From the NCBI GenBank assembly GCA_965206365.1, contig CBDBJL010000005.1:1-64000 (forward strand): a stretch of 64,000 nucleotides of DNA, read 5' to 3'. Under the pieces are notes generated by a model. It saw only the letters and a list, made by a program, of their open reading frames with translations. It made no database searches and was not told the origin of the DNA. Source of the stretch: CBDBJL01 sp965206365 (GTDB taxonomy: Bacteria > Pseudomonadota > Alphaproteobacteria > JABAAW01 > JAHZMA01). This document shows, in pieces, positions 53,446-62,758 of the stretch (position 1 is its first letter; every line of letters starts with the position of its first letter). The position numbers were made by a program, and so were the translations under genes.

Positions 53446-53473
53446 TAAGGGGGGATGAAATAATGCCCCCTTA
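53446..53473. terminator. hairpin between convergent genes
   Basis: TAAGGGGG pairs with CCCCCTTA over a 12-base loop, between the outer-membrane protein gene and the convergent LysR gene. No T run follows on the plus strand, so its strength as a terminator is uncertain. Confidence 0.45.
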
Positions 53474-53495
53474 GCAACCCTTGCGCATTATCAAT

Positions 53496-54413
53496 TCAAG
53501 GGGTGTCTAATTGTTGGGTGGCAACGACTAATTTCATAAATTGATAAAAGGCCGTTGTCGCAGGTGATTTTTCTGAATGTTTTGCCCAAGCCATGCCAAT
53601 CCCCATTGCCGGAATAGGATCATTGATTGGTAGCACTTCTAAACGTCGTCCTTCAAGTGACCAAGGGCGATAAACCATATCGGAAAGAATGCTAACGCCC
53701 ATATTATTGGCAACCAAATTACGCACAGCTTCAACAGAAGTGGTCTTAAAAATAATATTGGGTCGATAAGGTGTTTGGTTCCAATAACGAAATGCGGTAT
53801 TGCTCGCTTCATCGATGGTAAGCATTATATAAGGCTGCGTTGCAATATCTTGTAGAGACACTGTAGCTCTGGTCACAAATTTATGCTCAGAACTTACCCA
53901 TAATTGACGGCGAGATTGGATCAAATTCTTGATTAAAATATCTTCTTGATTGATAATATTTGCACTTAGCATGATTGCAATATCGTAAGTGCCGTCAATA
54001 ATGCCTTTTTCAATTTTTTCTCTACTGGTTTCCACCAATTTAATGTTAATATTGGGGAAATTATAATTAAAGCGCATCAAATAGATCGGTAAAAAATAAC
54101 CGATCACAGTATAGGTTACTGCAAGTTTAATGGTGCCTTTAATCAACCGATTAGTTTGACTAGGCAAATGCATGGCTTCTTCTACGCTAAACATTATTTG
54201 TTTCGCGCGTTGCAAAAATTGCTTGCCTTCAAGCGTTAAAGCAACGCCATTTGTGTATCGTTCAAAAAGTTTGATGCCTAATAGTTCTTCTAACTTTTTA
54301 ATGGAAATGGTAATTGCAGATTGTGAAACATGTAAATCTATTGCCGTTTGTGATATTTTTCCAGATTCTGCAGTAGCAATAAAATAGTGGATTTGACGGA
54401 TCGTAATGCTCAT
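53496..54413 (-). CDS. LysR-family transcriptional regulator
   Basis: A 305-residue regulator. Residues 1-60 form the winged HTH (IRQIHYFIATAESGKISQTA, LHVSQSAITISIKKLEELLG, LFERYTNGVALTLEG); the rest is the ligand-binding domain (GTIKLAVTYTVIGYFLPIYL; GIIDGTYDIAIML; NNMGVSILSDMVYRPW). LysR proteins usually control the divergent gene, here the transporter-PxpABC operon, and respond to its substrate or a product. Confidence 0.92.
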   Translation of the reverse strand: MSITIRQIHYFIATAESGKISQTAIDLHVSQSAITISIKKLEELLGIKLFERYTNGVALTLEGKQFLQRAKQIMFSVEEAMHLPSQTNRLIKGTIKLAVTYTVIGYFLPIYLMRFNYNFPNINIKLVETSREKIEKGIIDGTYDIAIMLSANIINQEDILIKNLIQSRRQLWVSSEHKFVTRATVSLQDIATQPYIMLTIDEASNTAFRYWNQTPYRPNIIFKTTSVEAVRNLVANNMGVSILSDMVYRPWSLEGRRLEVLPINDPIPAMGIGMAWAKHSEKSPATTAFYQFMKLVVATQQLDTP

Positions 54414-54683
54414 CTTATTTTTTTATAATCCTTATTAAAATTTTATATATCTATTCGTAAAAATTTCCAAAATAACAATCAAGCTATCCATAATAGCAAG
54501 CATTATATAAATAAAATTAATATAAATAAACTAAAATCAATATTTTCTTTTTGGCTTATTCTTTCCTATGATGATCGACAGACCTAAGTTTTTTTGCCAT
54601 TATGAATGAAGAATGATTAGGGGGTATATTAAGCTTTAATCTTGTGATTACAAGCGGAAATAAAGTTTATTAAGGAGTTTATT
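54414..54683. promoter_or_regulatory. divergent control region of the LysR gene and the transporter-pxp operon
   Basis: About 270 bp of very AT-rich DNA between divergent starts. Clusters of A/T tracts are consistent with bent promoter DNA and a LysR site, but I cannot mark one box with confidence. AAGGAG lies eight bases before the TorT-like start. Confidence 0.5.
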
Positions 54684-55766
54684 ATGAATATTAAATTGCG
54701 ATGCTATGGCGCGTGGATGGTAGCATTATTTGTTTCGATATTTGCCGTTAATGCAAATGCTCAAGAGAAATGGTATCCATTTCCAGTTGAGGTTTGGAAC
54801 ACTGCATTCGACATGGAAAGTGCGAGAAGTTCGGTGCAGTATAAGCCTTTACGAAAAGCCAGTAAGGCTTGGGACATTTGTGTTTCTTTCCCGCATATGA
54901 AGGATGCTTACTGGACAGCGGTTAATTTTGGTGTTGTGGAAGAATCAAAGCGCCAAGGCGTTAAAATGCAATTGGTTGAAGCTGGTGGCTATACGAACCT
55001 AAGCAAACAAATTTCTCAAATTGAGGATTGCGTTGCCGGGGGCGCGAATGCGGTGGTTATTGGTGCGATTTCATTTGATGGTTTGAATAATTTGGTGAAA
55101 GAAATTCGTGGGAAAAATATTCCCGTAATCGATGTGATTAACGGAATGTCTTCTAAAGAACTTTCAGCAAAATCACTAGTTTCTTTTGGTGAAATGGGCT
55201 TTAAGGCCGGTGAATATGTTGCCTCGCAACATCCTTCGGGCAGTAAACAAGTGAAAGTTGCATGGTTTCCTGGTCCTGCTGGGGCTGGTTGGGTTGAAGC
55301 TGGTGATGCTGGTTTCCAAAAAGCTGTCGTTGGCAGTTCCATTAAGGTTGTCGAGACAAAATATGGTGATACTGGTAAGGAAGTACAACTGAAATTGGTA
55401 GAAGATACACTTGAAGCGCATCCAGATATTGAATATATCATTGGTACGGCAGTAACTGCCGAAGCAGCCGTTGGTTTGTTAAAATCACGTAATCTTGCTG
55501 GAAAAATTAAGATTATGTCGTATTATTTCACCCCTGGTGTTTATCAAGGCATTAAGCGTGGGCAAATTTTGGCAGCACCAACGGATTCACCGGTTATTCA
55601 AGGACGCGTTGCGATTGATCAAGCCGTACGGATATTAGAAGGTAAAAAATATAAAAAACATGTTGGACCAAAGCTTTATATTATAGATGCAAAAAATGTT
55701 AATAAATTCGATCGGGATTCTTCTTTGGCTGAAGAACGATTTAAGCCTACTTTCAAAGTTCAATAA
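54684..55766 (+). CDS. TorT-like periplasmic sugar-type binding protein
   Basis: A 360-residue binding protein with a signal peptide ending NANA, then EKWYPFPVEVWNTAF, which recalls TorT (the periplasmic partner of the TorS sensor) within the type 1 periplasmic binding family. Two lobes follow (AWDICVSFPHMKDAYWTAVNFGVVEESKRQ..., GGANAVVIGAISFDGL; IEYIIGTAVTAEAAVGLL). Because it heads an operon with an ABC ATPase and permease, it more likely delivers a ligand to transport than to a sensor. The ligand is unknown. Confidence 0.82.
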   Translation: MNIKLRCYGAWMVALFVSIFAVNANAQEKWYPFPVEVWNTAFDMESARSSVQYKPLRKASKAWDICVSFPHMKDAYWTAVNFGVVEESKRQGVKMQLVEAGGYTNLSKQISQIEDCVAGGANAVVIGAISFDGLNNLVKEIRGKNIPVIDVINGMSSKELSAKSLVSFGEMGFKAGEYVASQHPSGSKQVKVAWFPGPAGAGWVEAGDAGFQKAVVGSSIKVVETKYGDTGKEVQLKLVEDTLEAHPDIEYIIGTAVTAEAAVGLLKSRNLAGKIKIMSYYFTPGVYQGIKRGQILAAPTDSPVIQGRVAIDQAVRILEGKKYKKHVGPKLYIIDAKNVNKFDRDSSLAEERFKPTFKVQ

Positions 55767-55796
55767 TTTATCTATATTGAATGATGAAGCAATAAA

Positions 55797-57362
55797 ATGA
55801 TTAGTAAACAAAATACTAACAAAAATATGCGTGCGGTCGCTTCTAAAAAAGATAAAGTTGCGACCGTACCTCTTTTAGAAATGAAAGAGGTTAGCAAAAG
55901 ATTTCCGGGTGTTTTAGCGATCGATGACGTATCTTTTACTCTGAACAGGGGTGAGGTGCATGTGTTGTTTGGTGAAAATGGTGCTGGGAAATCAACGATG
56001 ATTTCTATGATTGCTGGTGTTTATCAACCAAATAAAGGTGAAATTTTATTTCAAGGAAGCCTTGTGCAATTGCGTTCAGTATATCATGCTAGGCTTCTTG
56101 GGATCAGTGCTGTTTTTCAAGAATTTTCTCTTGTGAATCAGTTAACAGTGGAACAGAATTTATTTCTGGGTGCTGAACAACAAAGATATGGATTGCTTAA
56201 CAAACGTGCCTTGCATGACGAGGCGAGAAAAATTATTACCCGCTTAGGATTCCCTCTTAATCCTAAACAAAAAGTTTCTCAACTTTCACGAGCGCAACAA
56301 CAAATGGTTGAAATTGCCAAAGCCTTTCGCTCTAATCTTTCCGTTTTAATCTTAGATGAACCCACTGCATCTTTAACGCAGCGCGAAACAGCTCAACTTT
56401 TTCAACTTATTAAGCGCGTTACCGCTCAGGGGGTGGGTGTTATTTACATTACCCACCGCATTGCCGAGATTAAACGCATCGCCGATCGGGTTACAGTTTT
56501 GCGAGATGGAAAATATATGGACACTGTTGATGCAAGCAAAACCAGCGAAGTAAAACTTGTAAAATTGATGACAGGTCGGGTGATTCATGAAATTTTCCCG
56601 AAAATTAACGGGAATCCAACCCAAGAAATTTTGACCATTGATAATATTTCGGTGGCAAATACCCATGTATGTGGGGTCTCGCTTGTTGCGCGCAAAGGTG
56701 AAATTGTTGGGTTGGCGGGGCTTGTGGGTGCGGGAAAATCAAGGATAATGCGGGCTTGTTTTGGTCTGGAAAGAATTACATCTGGATGCGTAACTTTTGA
56801 TGGGGAAGTAGTGACGGGAAAATCTATCCGAGCCATGTTGGGGCGAGGTTTCTTTTATTCACCACCAGATCGCCATCATGAAGGCTTGGTAATGGTAAGA
56901 AATTGCCGAGAAAATATCATGTTGTCGGCTTTTTATTTACCCGATTATCAAACGTTAGGTTTTTTGAATCGAGCGCAAGAATCTGTGACTTCGCAGGAAT
57001 TAGCGAAGAAATTTCAATTATATCCTTTTAAGATTGAACGTGAGGTGGAACAATTTTCGGGAGGCAATCAACAAAAAGTAATGTTAGCAAGATCTTTAAC
57101 ACGATCTGTTAAGCTTTTTGTTTTCGACGAACCTACCGTTGGCGTTGATATTGGCACCCGAGTTGAGATTTATAAATTTATTGCACAATTGGCCCAATCA
57201 GGTGCTGCGGTGATTATTATTTCGTCTGATTTGCTCGAAGTTCTTAATCTTAGCCATCGCCTCTATGTGATACATCGTGGGCGGGTGCAAGCAGAATTAA
57301 CCGGTAAAGAGCTTACAGAGGAAAAAGTGCTCCATAATTTTTTTGATCAGGAGGTAGCGTAA
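55797..57362 (+). CDS. sugar-type ABC transporter ATPase (RbsA-like)
   Basis: A 521-residue protein with two ATPase domains. The first has Walker A FGENGAGKSTM, a divergent signature VSQLSRAQQQMVEIAKA and Walker B VLILDEPTASLT; the second has GLVGAGKSRI, the signature FSGGNQQKVMLARSL and FVFDEPTVGVDIGTR. This is the layout of RbsA, XylG and MglA, which power uptake of sugars and related small molecules. It is 30 bp after the binding protein gene. Confidence 0.92.
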   Translation: MISKQNTNKNMRAVASKKDKVATVPLLEMKEVSKRFPGVLAIDDVSFTLNRGEVHVLFGENGAGKSTMISMIAGVYQPNKGEILFQGSLVQLRSVYHARLLGISAVFQEFSLVNQLTVEQNLFLGAEQQRYGLLNKRALHDEARKIITRLGFPLNPKQKVSQLSRAQQQMVEIAKAFRSNLSVLILDEPTASLTQRETAQLFQLIKRVTAQGVGVIYITHRIAEIKRIADRVTVLRDGKYMDTVDASKTSEVKLVKLMTGRVIHEIFPKINGNPTQEILTIDNISVANTHVCGVSLVARKGEIVGLAGLVGAGKSRIMRACFGLERITSGCVTFDGEVVTGKSIRAMLGRGFFYSPPDRHHEGLVMVRNCRENIMLSAFYLPDYQTLGFLNRAQESVTSQELAKKFQLYPFKIEREVEQFSGGNQQKVMLARSLTRSVKLFVFDEPTVGVDIGTRVEIYKFIAQLAQSGAAVIIISSDLLEVLNLSHRLYVIHRGRVQAELTGKELTEEKVLHNFFDQEVA

Positions 57363-57366
57363 ATGA

Positions 57367-58482
57367 ATGCTCGCTATTTTACAAGGGGGGTTTTGTGTGG
57401 CAAAAATTGTTAAAATGAAAAAAGAATTTTCAATCGGAAAACAAACATTTATGAATAATGGGATCAATTTTAATTTCAAAAAGAGTGTGAAATTATTTTT
57501 AAGTTTGCTAACGCAAATTTTTGTTCGCTTGGGGGTTTTGCCATTTTTATTATTGATTGCGGTGGTTATCTTTAGCCTATCATCCGATAATTTTCTGTCC
57601 GGGCGAAATTTGTTAAACGTTATCAGGCAGTCCTCTTATTTAACGCTTGTTGCTGTGGGGCAAATGTTTGCCTTACTTACGGGCGGATTTGATTTGTCTG
57701 TGGGAACGATCGTTGCGGTAACATCGGTGGTTGGCGCAACGGCAATGGTTTGGTTTTTACATGTGATGCCAGAATCCATAGGCTTGGCGATAAGTTTTGG
57801 CATCATAGCCGGCATTATGGCAGGGGCTTGTATTGGGGCGATTAATGGCATTGGAGTTGCTGTTTTTGATGTTTCCCCTTTCATGATGACACTTGGCATG
57901 TCGTCGGTAGGGTTTGGCATTGCTTTATATCTAACAGGTGGAACACCAGTTTATGGTATGCCAGTTGAATTTAGCAATTTTCTAGGGTTTGGAGATTTAT
58001 GGGGAGTTCCGGCACCGGTTATTGTTGCGATAATCACGATATTTTTTGCCTATCTGATCACAAGCTGGACCCGATTAGGTCGGTATTTTTATGCTGTGGG
58101 TGGCAATATTAAGGCAGCAAAGCTATCTGGCATTAATGTAGGGTTAACCTTATTTATCGCCTATTTAACATGTGGTGTTATTGCCGCAATCTCAGGCATG
58201 CTCCTCACAGCCAGGCTAGATACGGGGGAAGCGAATATTGGTGGCTCTATGCCTTTGGAATCAATTGCGGCATGCGTTATTGCCGGTGTCAGTTTAAGAG
58301 GCGGTGTTGGGAAGATCGAAAATGTTGTTTTGGGGGCATTATTTATTGGATTGCTGCAAAATGGGATGAATTTAGCGAGGGTAGAATCTTACTTGCAAAT
58401 TGTTGTGATTGGCGCTTTGCTGATTATTGCGGTGATTACAGATAAATTCCGCCTTCGAATTATGGCAAATATGAGAGATTAA
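57367..58482 (+). CDS. sugar-type ABC transporter permease (RbsC-like)
   Basis: A permease of up to 371 residues with about eight to ten membrane helices; LTGGFDLSVGTIVAVTSVVGA, INGIGVAVFDVSPFMMTLGM, GRYFYAVGGNIKAAKLSGINVG and SIAACVIAGVSLRGGVGKI are hallmarks of the RbsC/BPD_transp_2 family. The start is uncertain: 57367, 57415 and 57451 are all possible; the AGGAGG at the end of the ATPase gene favours an early start or a small leader ORF. It ends directly at the pxpA start. Confidence 0.9.
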   Translation: MLAILQGGFCVAKIVKMKKEFSIGKQTFMNNGINFNFKKSVKLFLSLLTQIFVRLGVLPFLLLIAVVIFSLSSDNFLSGRNLLNVIRQSSYLTLVAVGQMFALLTGGFDLSVGTIVAVTSVVGATAMVWFLHVMPESIGLAISFGIIAGIMAGACIGAINGIGVAVFDVSPFMMTLGMSSVGFGIALYLTGGTPVYGMPVEFSNFLGFGDLWGVPAPVIVAIITIFFAYLITSWTRLGRYFYAVGGNIKAAKLSGINVGLTLFIAYLTCGVIAAISGMLLTARLDTGEANIGGSMPLESIAACVIAGVSLRGGVGKIENVVLGALFIGLLQNGMNLARVESYLQIVVIGALLIIAVITDKFRLRIMANMRD

Positions 58483-59247
58483 ATGATGAATATCAATATT
58501 AACTGTGATATGGGCGAGAGTTTTAGCTTGTATAAAATGGGCGATGATGAAGCGATTATGCCATTTATTACCCAAGCCAATATAGCTTGTGGATTTCACG
58601 CTTCAGACCCAAATCACATGTATAAAAGTGTGATGCTTGCCAAAAAATACAATATAAAAGTTGGAGCGCATTTTTCTGTTCCAGATTTATTAGGATTCGG
58701 ACGTCGAGAAATGAAAATTGATCGCGAAGAGATGGTTAATATTATGATCTATCAAATCGGGGCGTTATGCGGGTTCTTAAAATTTGCAAATATGCCACTT
58801 AGCCACTTAAAACCTCATGGTGCACTTTATGGTATGGCTTTCACATATGAACATATTGCCCATGCGATTGCAGATGTGGCAACATGTTTTGATGTTCCGG
58901 TTTTTGGATTGGCGGGCACATTGCACGAGCAAATTTACACTCAACGTGGGTTGAAATTTTGTCCTGAATATTTTGTAGATTTAGATTATGATGAGGATGG
59001 GAAATTATTAATTACCCGTGAACATGAGGCTGTTGATCCAATAAAGGTAGGAGATGATTGTTTAAAGGTTTTACAAGAGGGCAAAATCACCAGCGTAGGT
59101 GGGAAAGAGATTGCGATGCAGGCAACTACATTTTGTGTACATTCCGATACTCCCAACGCCATAGATATTGCGAAGGTTGTGCATAAAATTCTACAACCTT
59201 ATTTAGAGAAAACACATAATTCATTAGAAAAGAGAGAGATATTATGA
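58483..59247 (+). CDS. pxpA: 5-oxoprolinase subunit A-like (LamB/YcsF family)
   Basis: A 254-residue protein of the LamB/YcsF family: NINCDMGESFSLYKMGDDEAIMP, ANIACGFHASDPNHM, VGAHFSVPDLLGFGRREM and LSHLKPHGALYGM are conserved marks. In the 5-oxoprolinase PxpABC, PxpA acts with PxpB and PxpC to open the 5-oxoproline ring. The family PDLLGFGRR motif resembles the usual PDxxGFGRR. It begins on the base after the permease stop and overlaps the next gene by four bases. Confidence 0.92.
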   Translation: MMNININCDMGESFSLYKMGDDEAIMPFITQANIACGFHASDPNHMYKSVMLAKKYNIKVGAHFSVPDLLGFGRREMKIDREEMVNIMIYQIGALCGFLKFANMPLSHLKPHGALYGMAFTYEHIAHAIADVATCFDVPVFGLAGTLHEQIYTQRGLKFCPEYFVDLDYDEDGKLLITREHEAVDPIKVGDDCLKVLQEGKITSVGGKEIAMQATTFCVHSDTPNAIDIAKVVHKILQPYLEKTHNSLEKREIL

Positions 59248-59480
59248 AACAAATATTGTCACCATTGCCGGGTATATTTTATCGGAAACCTTCGCCCGAT
59301 GCAGATTGTTACAAAGTTGAGGGCGAACAAATTCAGGTGGGCGATGTTGTAGGTTTGATTGAGGTGATGAAATCTTTTTATGAGGTGAAAGCAGAGACAT
59401 CCGGAAAAATTCTTAATTTTCTCGTTGAAAATGAAGGTGTTGTGACAGCAGCACAACCTTTAGTAGAGGTTGACACATGA
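59244..59480 (+). CDS. short biotin carrier protein (biotinyl/lipoyl domain)
   Basis: A 78-residue single-domain protein. IEVMKSFYEVKAETSGKI holds the biotinylation site, Lys43 in the V-M-K context. It is about half the length of AccB and lacks the AccB N-terminal part and linker, so it is a separate carrier for this operon's carboxylase. It starts four bases inside pxpA, so their production is coupled. Confidence 0.9.
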   Translation: MKQILSPLPGIFYRKPSPDADCYKVEGEQIQVGDVVGLIEVMKSFYEVKAETSGKILNFLVENEGVVTAAQPLVEVDT

Positions 59481-59508
59481 ATTTTGCATTTTTTTACAAT
59501 ATTGAAAT

Positions 59509-60888
59509 ATGATGATCCAAACATTACTGATTGCAAATAGAGGAGAAATTGCGGTTCGCATTATTCGCGCTGCCAGTGAGCTTGGAATCAAAACTGTGCA
59601 GGTTTATAGTGCGGCTGATGAAGATTCTTTAGCGGTAAAAATGGCAGATATTGCCGTTAATATTGGTCCCCCGCAAGCTGCCAAATCTTACTTAAATGTT
59701 GAGGCTATTTTGGAAGTGGCCAAGAAGCATCATGTTGATGCGATTCATCCCGCTTATGGTTTTCTGGCTGAGAATGCGGGTTTTGCCGATGCGGTGCATC
59801 GTGCCGGCATGATTTTTATTGGTCCAGATGGAGATATTATTCGCCAAATGGGTGATAAAGCGGCTGCCAGAATTATTGCCAAAAAAGCTAATATTCCAAC
59901 AGTTCCAGGAAGCCATGGGCAGATCGATATAATGGCACAGGCAAGCGAGATCGCCAAAACCATAGGATTTCCTGTTATGGTAAAAGCAGTTGCTGGTGGG
60001 GGTGGGCGCGGGATTCGAATTATTCATTCACTGGAAGAATTTGACCGTTTGGTGCCTCAAGCAAAGGCAGAAGCGCGAGCAGCGTTTGGCGATGCTGGAT
60101 TGTATATTGAGAAATTTATTGCTAAGGCACGCCATATCGAGGTGCAAATTCTAGGAGATGGTGTGGATGTTATCCATTTGTTTGAACGCGAATGTTCGCT
60201 ACAAAGACGAAGGCAGAAAATATGGGAAGAAGCCCCTTGCGTTATTTTACCGCAAGATCTGCGTATGAAACTTTGCAATGCTGCTGTTTGCTTAGCAAAG
60301 AGTGTAAACTATAAAGGGGCGGGCACAGTTGAATTTCTTTATGATGATGAGACATGTGACTTTTATTTTATTGAAATGAACACGCGAATTCAAGTGGAAC
60401 ATCCCGTGAGTGAGATGATTACCGGGATCGATATCGTTCAGGAAATGATTAAAATTGCTAGCGGGAAAAAACTAAGCTTTACCCAAAATGAGGTAAATAT
60501 CAATGGCCATGCAATTGAAATCAGGGTTAATGTCGAGGATCCTGCCAATAATTTCATGCCATCCTTAGGGGTGATTTCCGAGCTAGATTTGCCCAACGGT
60601 CCGGGAATTAGATTTGATGGCATGATCTATAATGGTTATTCGATACAGCCTTTTTATGATTCCATGGTGGGGAAATTAATTGTTTGGCAACGCAATCGCC
60701 CAGCAACCATTGCGCGACTTAAGCGTGCCCTTAATGAATTTTATATTCAAGGTGTGATCACAACAATTCCCCTATTTCAAGCCCTTGTTAATGAAATTGA
60801 TATTTGTAATAACGATATCAATACGCAATGGCTTGAATCTTGGCTGGAAAATAATTTCAATAATGAGACAAAAAAGGAGAATGATTAA
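59509..60888 (+). CDS. biotin carboxylase (AccC-type)
   Basis: A 459-residue ATP-grasp biotin carboxylase: TLLIANRGEIAVRIIRAASELG, the Gly-rich AVAGGGGRGIRI, SVECSLQRR-like ECSLQRRRQKIWEEAP and the catalytic EMNTRIQVEHPVSEMITGIDI. It carboxylates biotin on a carrier using ATP and bicarbonate. It could be the cell's only AccC or a dedicated paralogue; its place between a minimal carrier and PxpB/PxpC favours a dedicated one. Its stop overlaps the next start by one base (TAATG). Confidence 0.93.
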   Translation: MMIQTLLIANRGEIAVRIIRAASELGIKTVQVYSAADEDSLAVKMADIAVNIGPPQAAKSYLNVEAILEVAKKHHVDAIHPAYGFLAENAGFADAVHRAGMIFIGPDGDIIRQMGDKAAARIIAKKANIPTVPGSHGQIDIMAQASEIAKTIGFPVMVKAVAGGGGRGIRIIHSLEEFDRLVPQAKAEARAAFGDAGLYIEKFIAKARHIEVQILGDGVDVIHLFERECSLQRRRQKIWEEAPCVILPQDLRMKLCNAAVCLAKSVNYKGAGTVEFLYDDETCDFYFIEMNTRIQVEHPVSEMITGIDIVQEMIKIASGKKLSFTQNEVNINGHAIEIRVNVEDPANNFMPSLGVISELDLPNGPGIRFDGMIYNGYSIQPFYDSMVGKLIVWQRNRPATIARLKRALNEFYIQGVITTIPLFQALVNEIDICNNDINTQWLESWLENNFNNETKKEND

Positions 60889-61766
60889 TGATGAAAACCA
60901 GATATTCCCATGGGGGTGACGAGCATATTTTTGTTGAAATTGATGAGGAAATGTCACTTGAAGCATTTTTCAAAAGCCTGTCCATGACCAATAGCATTCG
61001 AACTTCAAAAATCGCCGGAGTTACAGAAATTTGTGCGGCAAATGCCTCTTTTCAAGTAAAATTTAACCCTGATATAATTCATTCTGAACAGATGCTTACT
61101 GAGCTGAAGAAAATTGAACAGCTGGCAGAACAGACTGATTATGTGATTGATACTCGGATCATTGAAGTTCCAGTTTATTATCAAGATCCTTGGACCTATG
61201 AGACATTGATGCGGTTTCGCGAAAGGCATCAAGATCCGACCGGGACAGATTTAGATTATGCTGCGCGTATTAACGGTTTTGCTAATGTTGATGCCTTTAT
61301 CGAAGCGCATTCTGCCTCGCCATGGTTCGTTTCTATGGTCGGTTTTGTTGCCGGATTGCCTTTTATGTATCAAATGGTTGAGAGGAAACGACAAATAGAA
61401 GTGCCCAAATATGTTACGCCCCGTACCGATACACCGAAACAAACCGTTGGTTATGGTGGGTGTTTTTCTTGTGTTTATTCAGTTCGCGGTGCTGGTGGGT
61501 ATCAAATGTTTGGCATTACGCCGATGCCAATTTATGATCCTAATCAAGAAATCACCTACTTACAAGATTTTATGGTACTGTTTAAACCTGGGGATATTGT
61601 CAAATTTAACCCCATTGATCGCAAGCAATATGAGCAAATTTTAACCGATGTTGAAAAGGGTCAGTTTACACCGAAAATGGCATCGGTGACTTTTGCATTA
61701 GATGATTTCAATCAAGATATTAATGGTTACAACGAAAAATTAACGGAGGCTCTCAATGGCAATTAA
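60888..61766 (+). CDS. pxpB: 5-oxoprolinase subunit B-like (KipI family)
   Basis: A 292-residue carboxyltransferase-domain subdomain protein (KipI/PxpB): PVYYQDPWTYETLMRFRERHQ, SMVGFVAGLPFMYQM, VTPRTDTPKQTVGYGGCFSCVYSVRGAGGYQMFG (over residues 182-218) and FKPGDIVKF. PxpB is similar to the N-terminal part of the urea-carboxylase carboxyltransferase domain. The N-terminal 95 residues are shorter or more diverged than usual. It overlaps pxpC by eleven bases. Confidence 0.88.
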   Translation: MMKTRYSHGGDEHIFVEIDEEMSLEAFFKSLSMTNSIRTSKIAGVTEICAANASFQVKFNPDIIHSEQMLTELKKIEQLAEQTDYVIDTRIIEVPVYYQDPWTYETLMRFRERHQDPTGTDLDYAARINGFANVDAFIEAHSASPWFVSMVGFVAGLPFMYQMVERKRQIEVPKYVTPRTDTPKQTVGYGGCFSCVYSVRGAGGYQMFGITPMPIYDPNQEITYLQDFMVLFKPGDIVKFNPIDRKQYEQILTDVEKGQFTPKMASVTFALDDFNQDINGYNEKLTEALNGN

Positions 61767-62730
61767 AATTTTATCACCTGGATTGGCAACGACAATTCAA
61801 GATTTAGGCAGGCCCGGTTATTTTCATCTCGGAATTCCGCTTTCTGGCGGTATGGACCGATTTTCACTACGCTGTGCGAATATGCTTGTGGGCAATGATG
61901 AAGGTGCTGCATTGTTAGAAGCGGTGTTTATGGGGCCTGAAATTGAATTTGAAAATGATGTCATTGTTGCCGTTACTGGGGCCGATATAACACCAAAATG
62001 CGATGGGGTTGTGCAAGAAGGCTGGCGTGCATTTCCAATGAAGGCTGGCTCGATTTTATCCTTTGATTATCTAAAGACCGGGGCACGTATCTATATTGCG
62101 ATTTCCGGGGGAATTGATGTTCCAATCGCACTTGGAAGCCGTTCTACCTATACACTCGGCGCGCTTGGTGGGTTTGAAGGGCGAGCCTTAAGAAGGGGAG
62201 ATCAATTGCCTTTAGGCGATGGTTTGCATCAGCAAACTGCCTATAAAAACATTCCAGAAAATCTTCGACGCTTGCCAAATAATCCTTCGCAATTAAGAGT
62301 TTTACCGGGGTTATATTGGCACCGTATTACTGAGGAATCGGATCGAAGCTTTTTTGCAGATCAATGGATGGTTGCCCCCGAGGCAGACCGCATTGGTTAT
62401 CGTTTTAAGGGAGGCAAGCCACTTGATTTTGTTTCGAGAAAACAACCTTTTGGAGCTGGCTCTGATCCTTCTAATATTGTCGATGGCTGTTATCCCTATG
62501 GTTCGATTCAAGTGCCGGGTGGCACTGAGCCGATTGTTCTGCATAGAGATGCGGTTTCAGGAGGAGGTTATTTCATGTTGGGAACGGTAATTTCAGCAGA
62601 TATGGATTTTATTGGGCAATTGCAACCCAACACCTCTACGCAATTTATCAAAACGGATATGGCGCAAGCACTTGAAGCACGAAAGGAAAGGCAAAAAATG
62701 CTAGAGAATGTACGCCAATCATTAAATTAA
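61756..62730 (+). CDS. pxpC: 5-oxoprolinase subunit C-like (KipA family)
   Basis: A 324-residue KipA/PxpC protein: TTIQDLGRPGYFHLGIPLSGGMDRF, ANMLVGNDEGAALLEAVFMGPEI, GARIYIAISGGIDVPIALGSRSTYTLGALGGFEGR (over residues 112-146) and the C-terminal GSIQVPGGTEPIVLHRDAVSGGGYFMLGTVI. It corresponds to the second half of the urea-carboxylase carboxyltransferase domain and pairs with PxpB. It is followed by bioY after 28 bp. Confidence 0.92.
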   Translation: MAIKILSPGLATTIQDLGRPGYFHLGIPLSGGMDRFSLRCANMLVGNDEGAALLEAVFMGPEIEFENDVIVAVTGADITPKCDGVVQEGWRAFPMKAGSILSFDYLKTGARIYIAISGGIDVPIALGSRSTYTLGALGGFEGRALRRGDQLPLGDGLHQQTAYKNIPENLRRLPNNPSQLRVLPGLYWHRITEESDRSFFADQWMVAPEADRIGYRFKGGKPLDFVSRKQPFGAGSDPSNIVDGCYPYGSIQVPGGTEPIVLHRDAVSGGGYFMLGTVISADMDFIGQLQPNTSTQFIKTDMAQALEARKERQKMLENVRQSLN

Positions 62731-62758
62731 ATTAACCAAATAATAGAAAGTAAAAATC

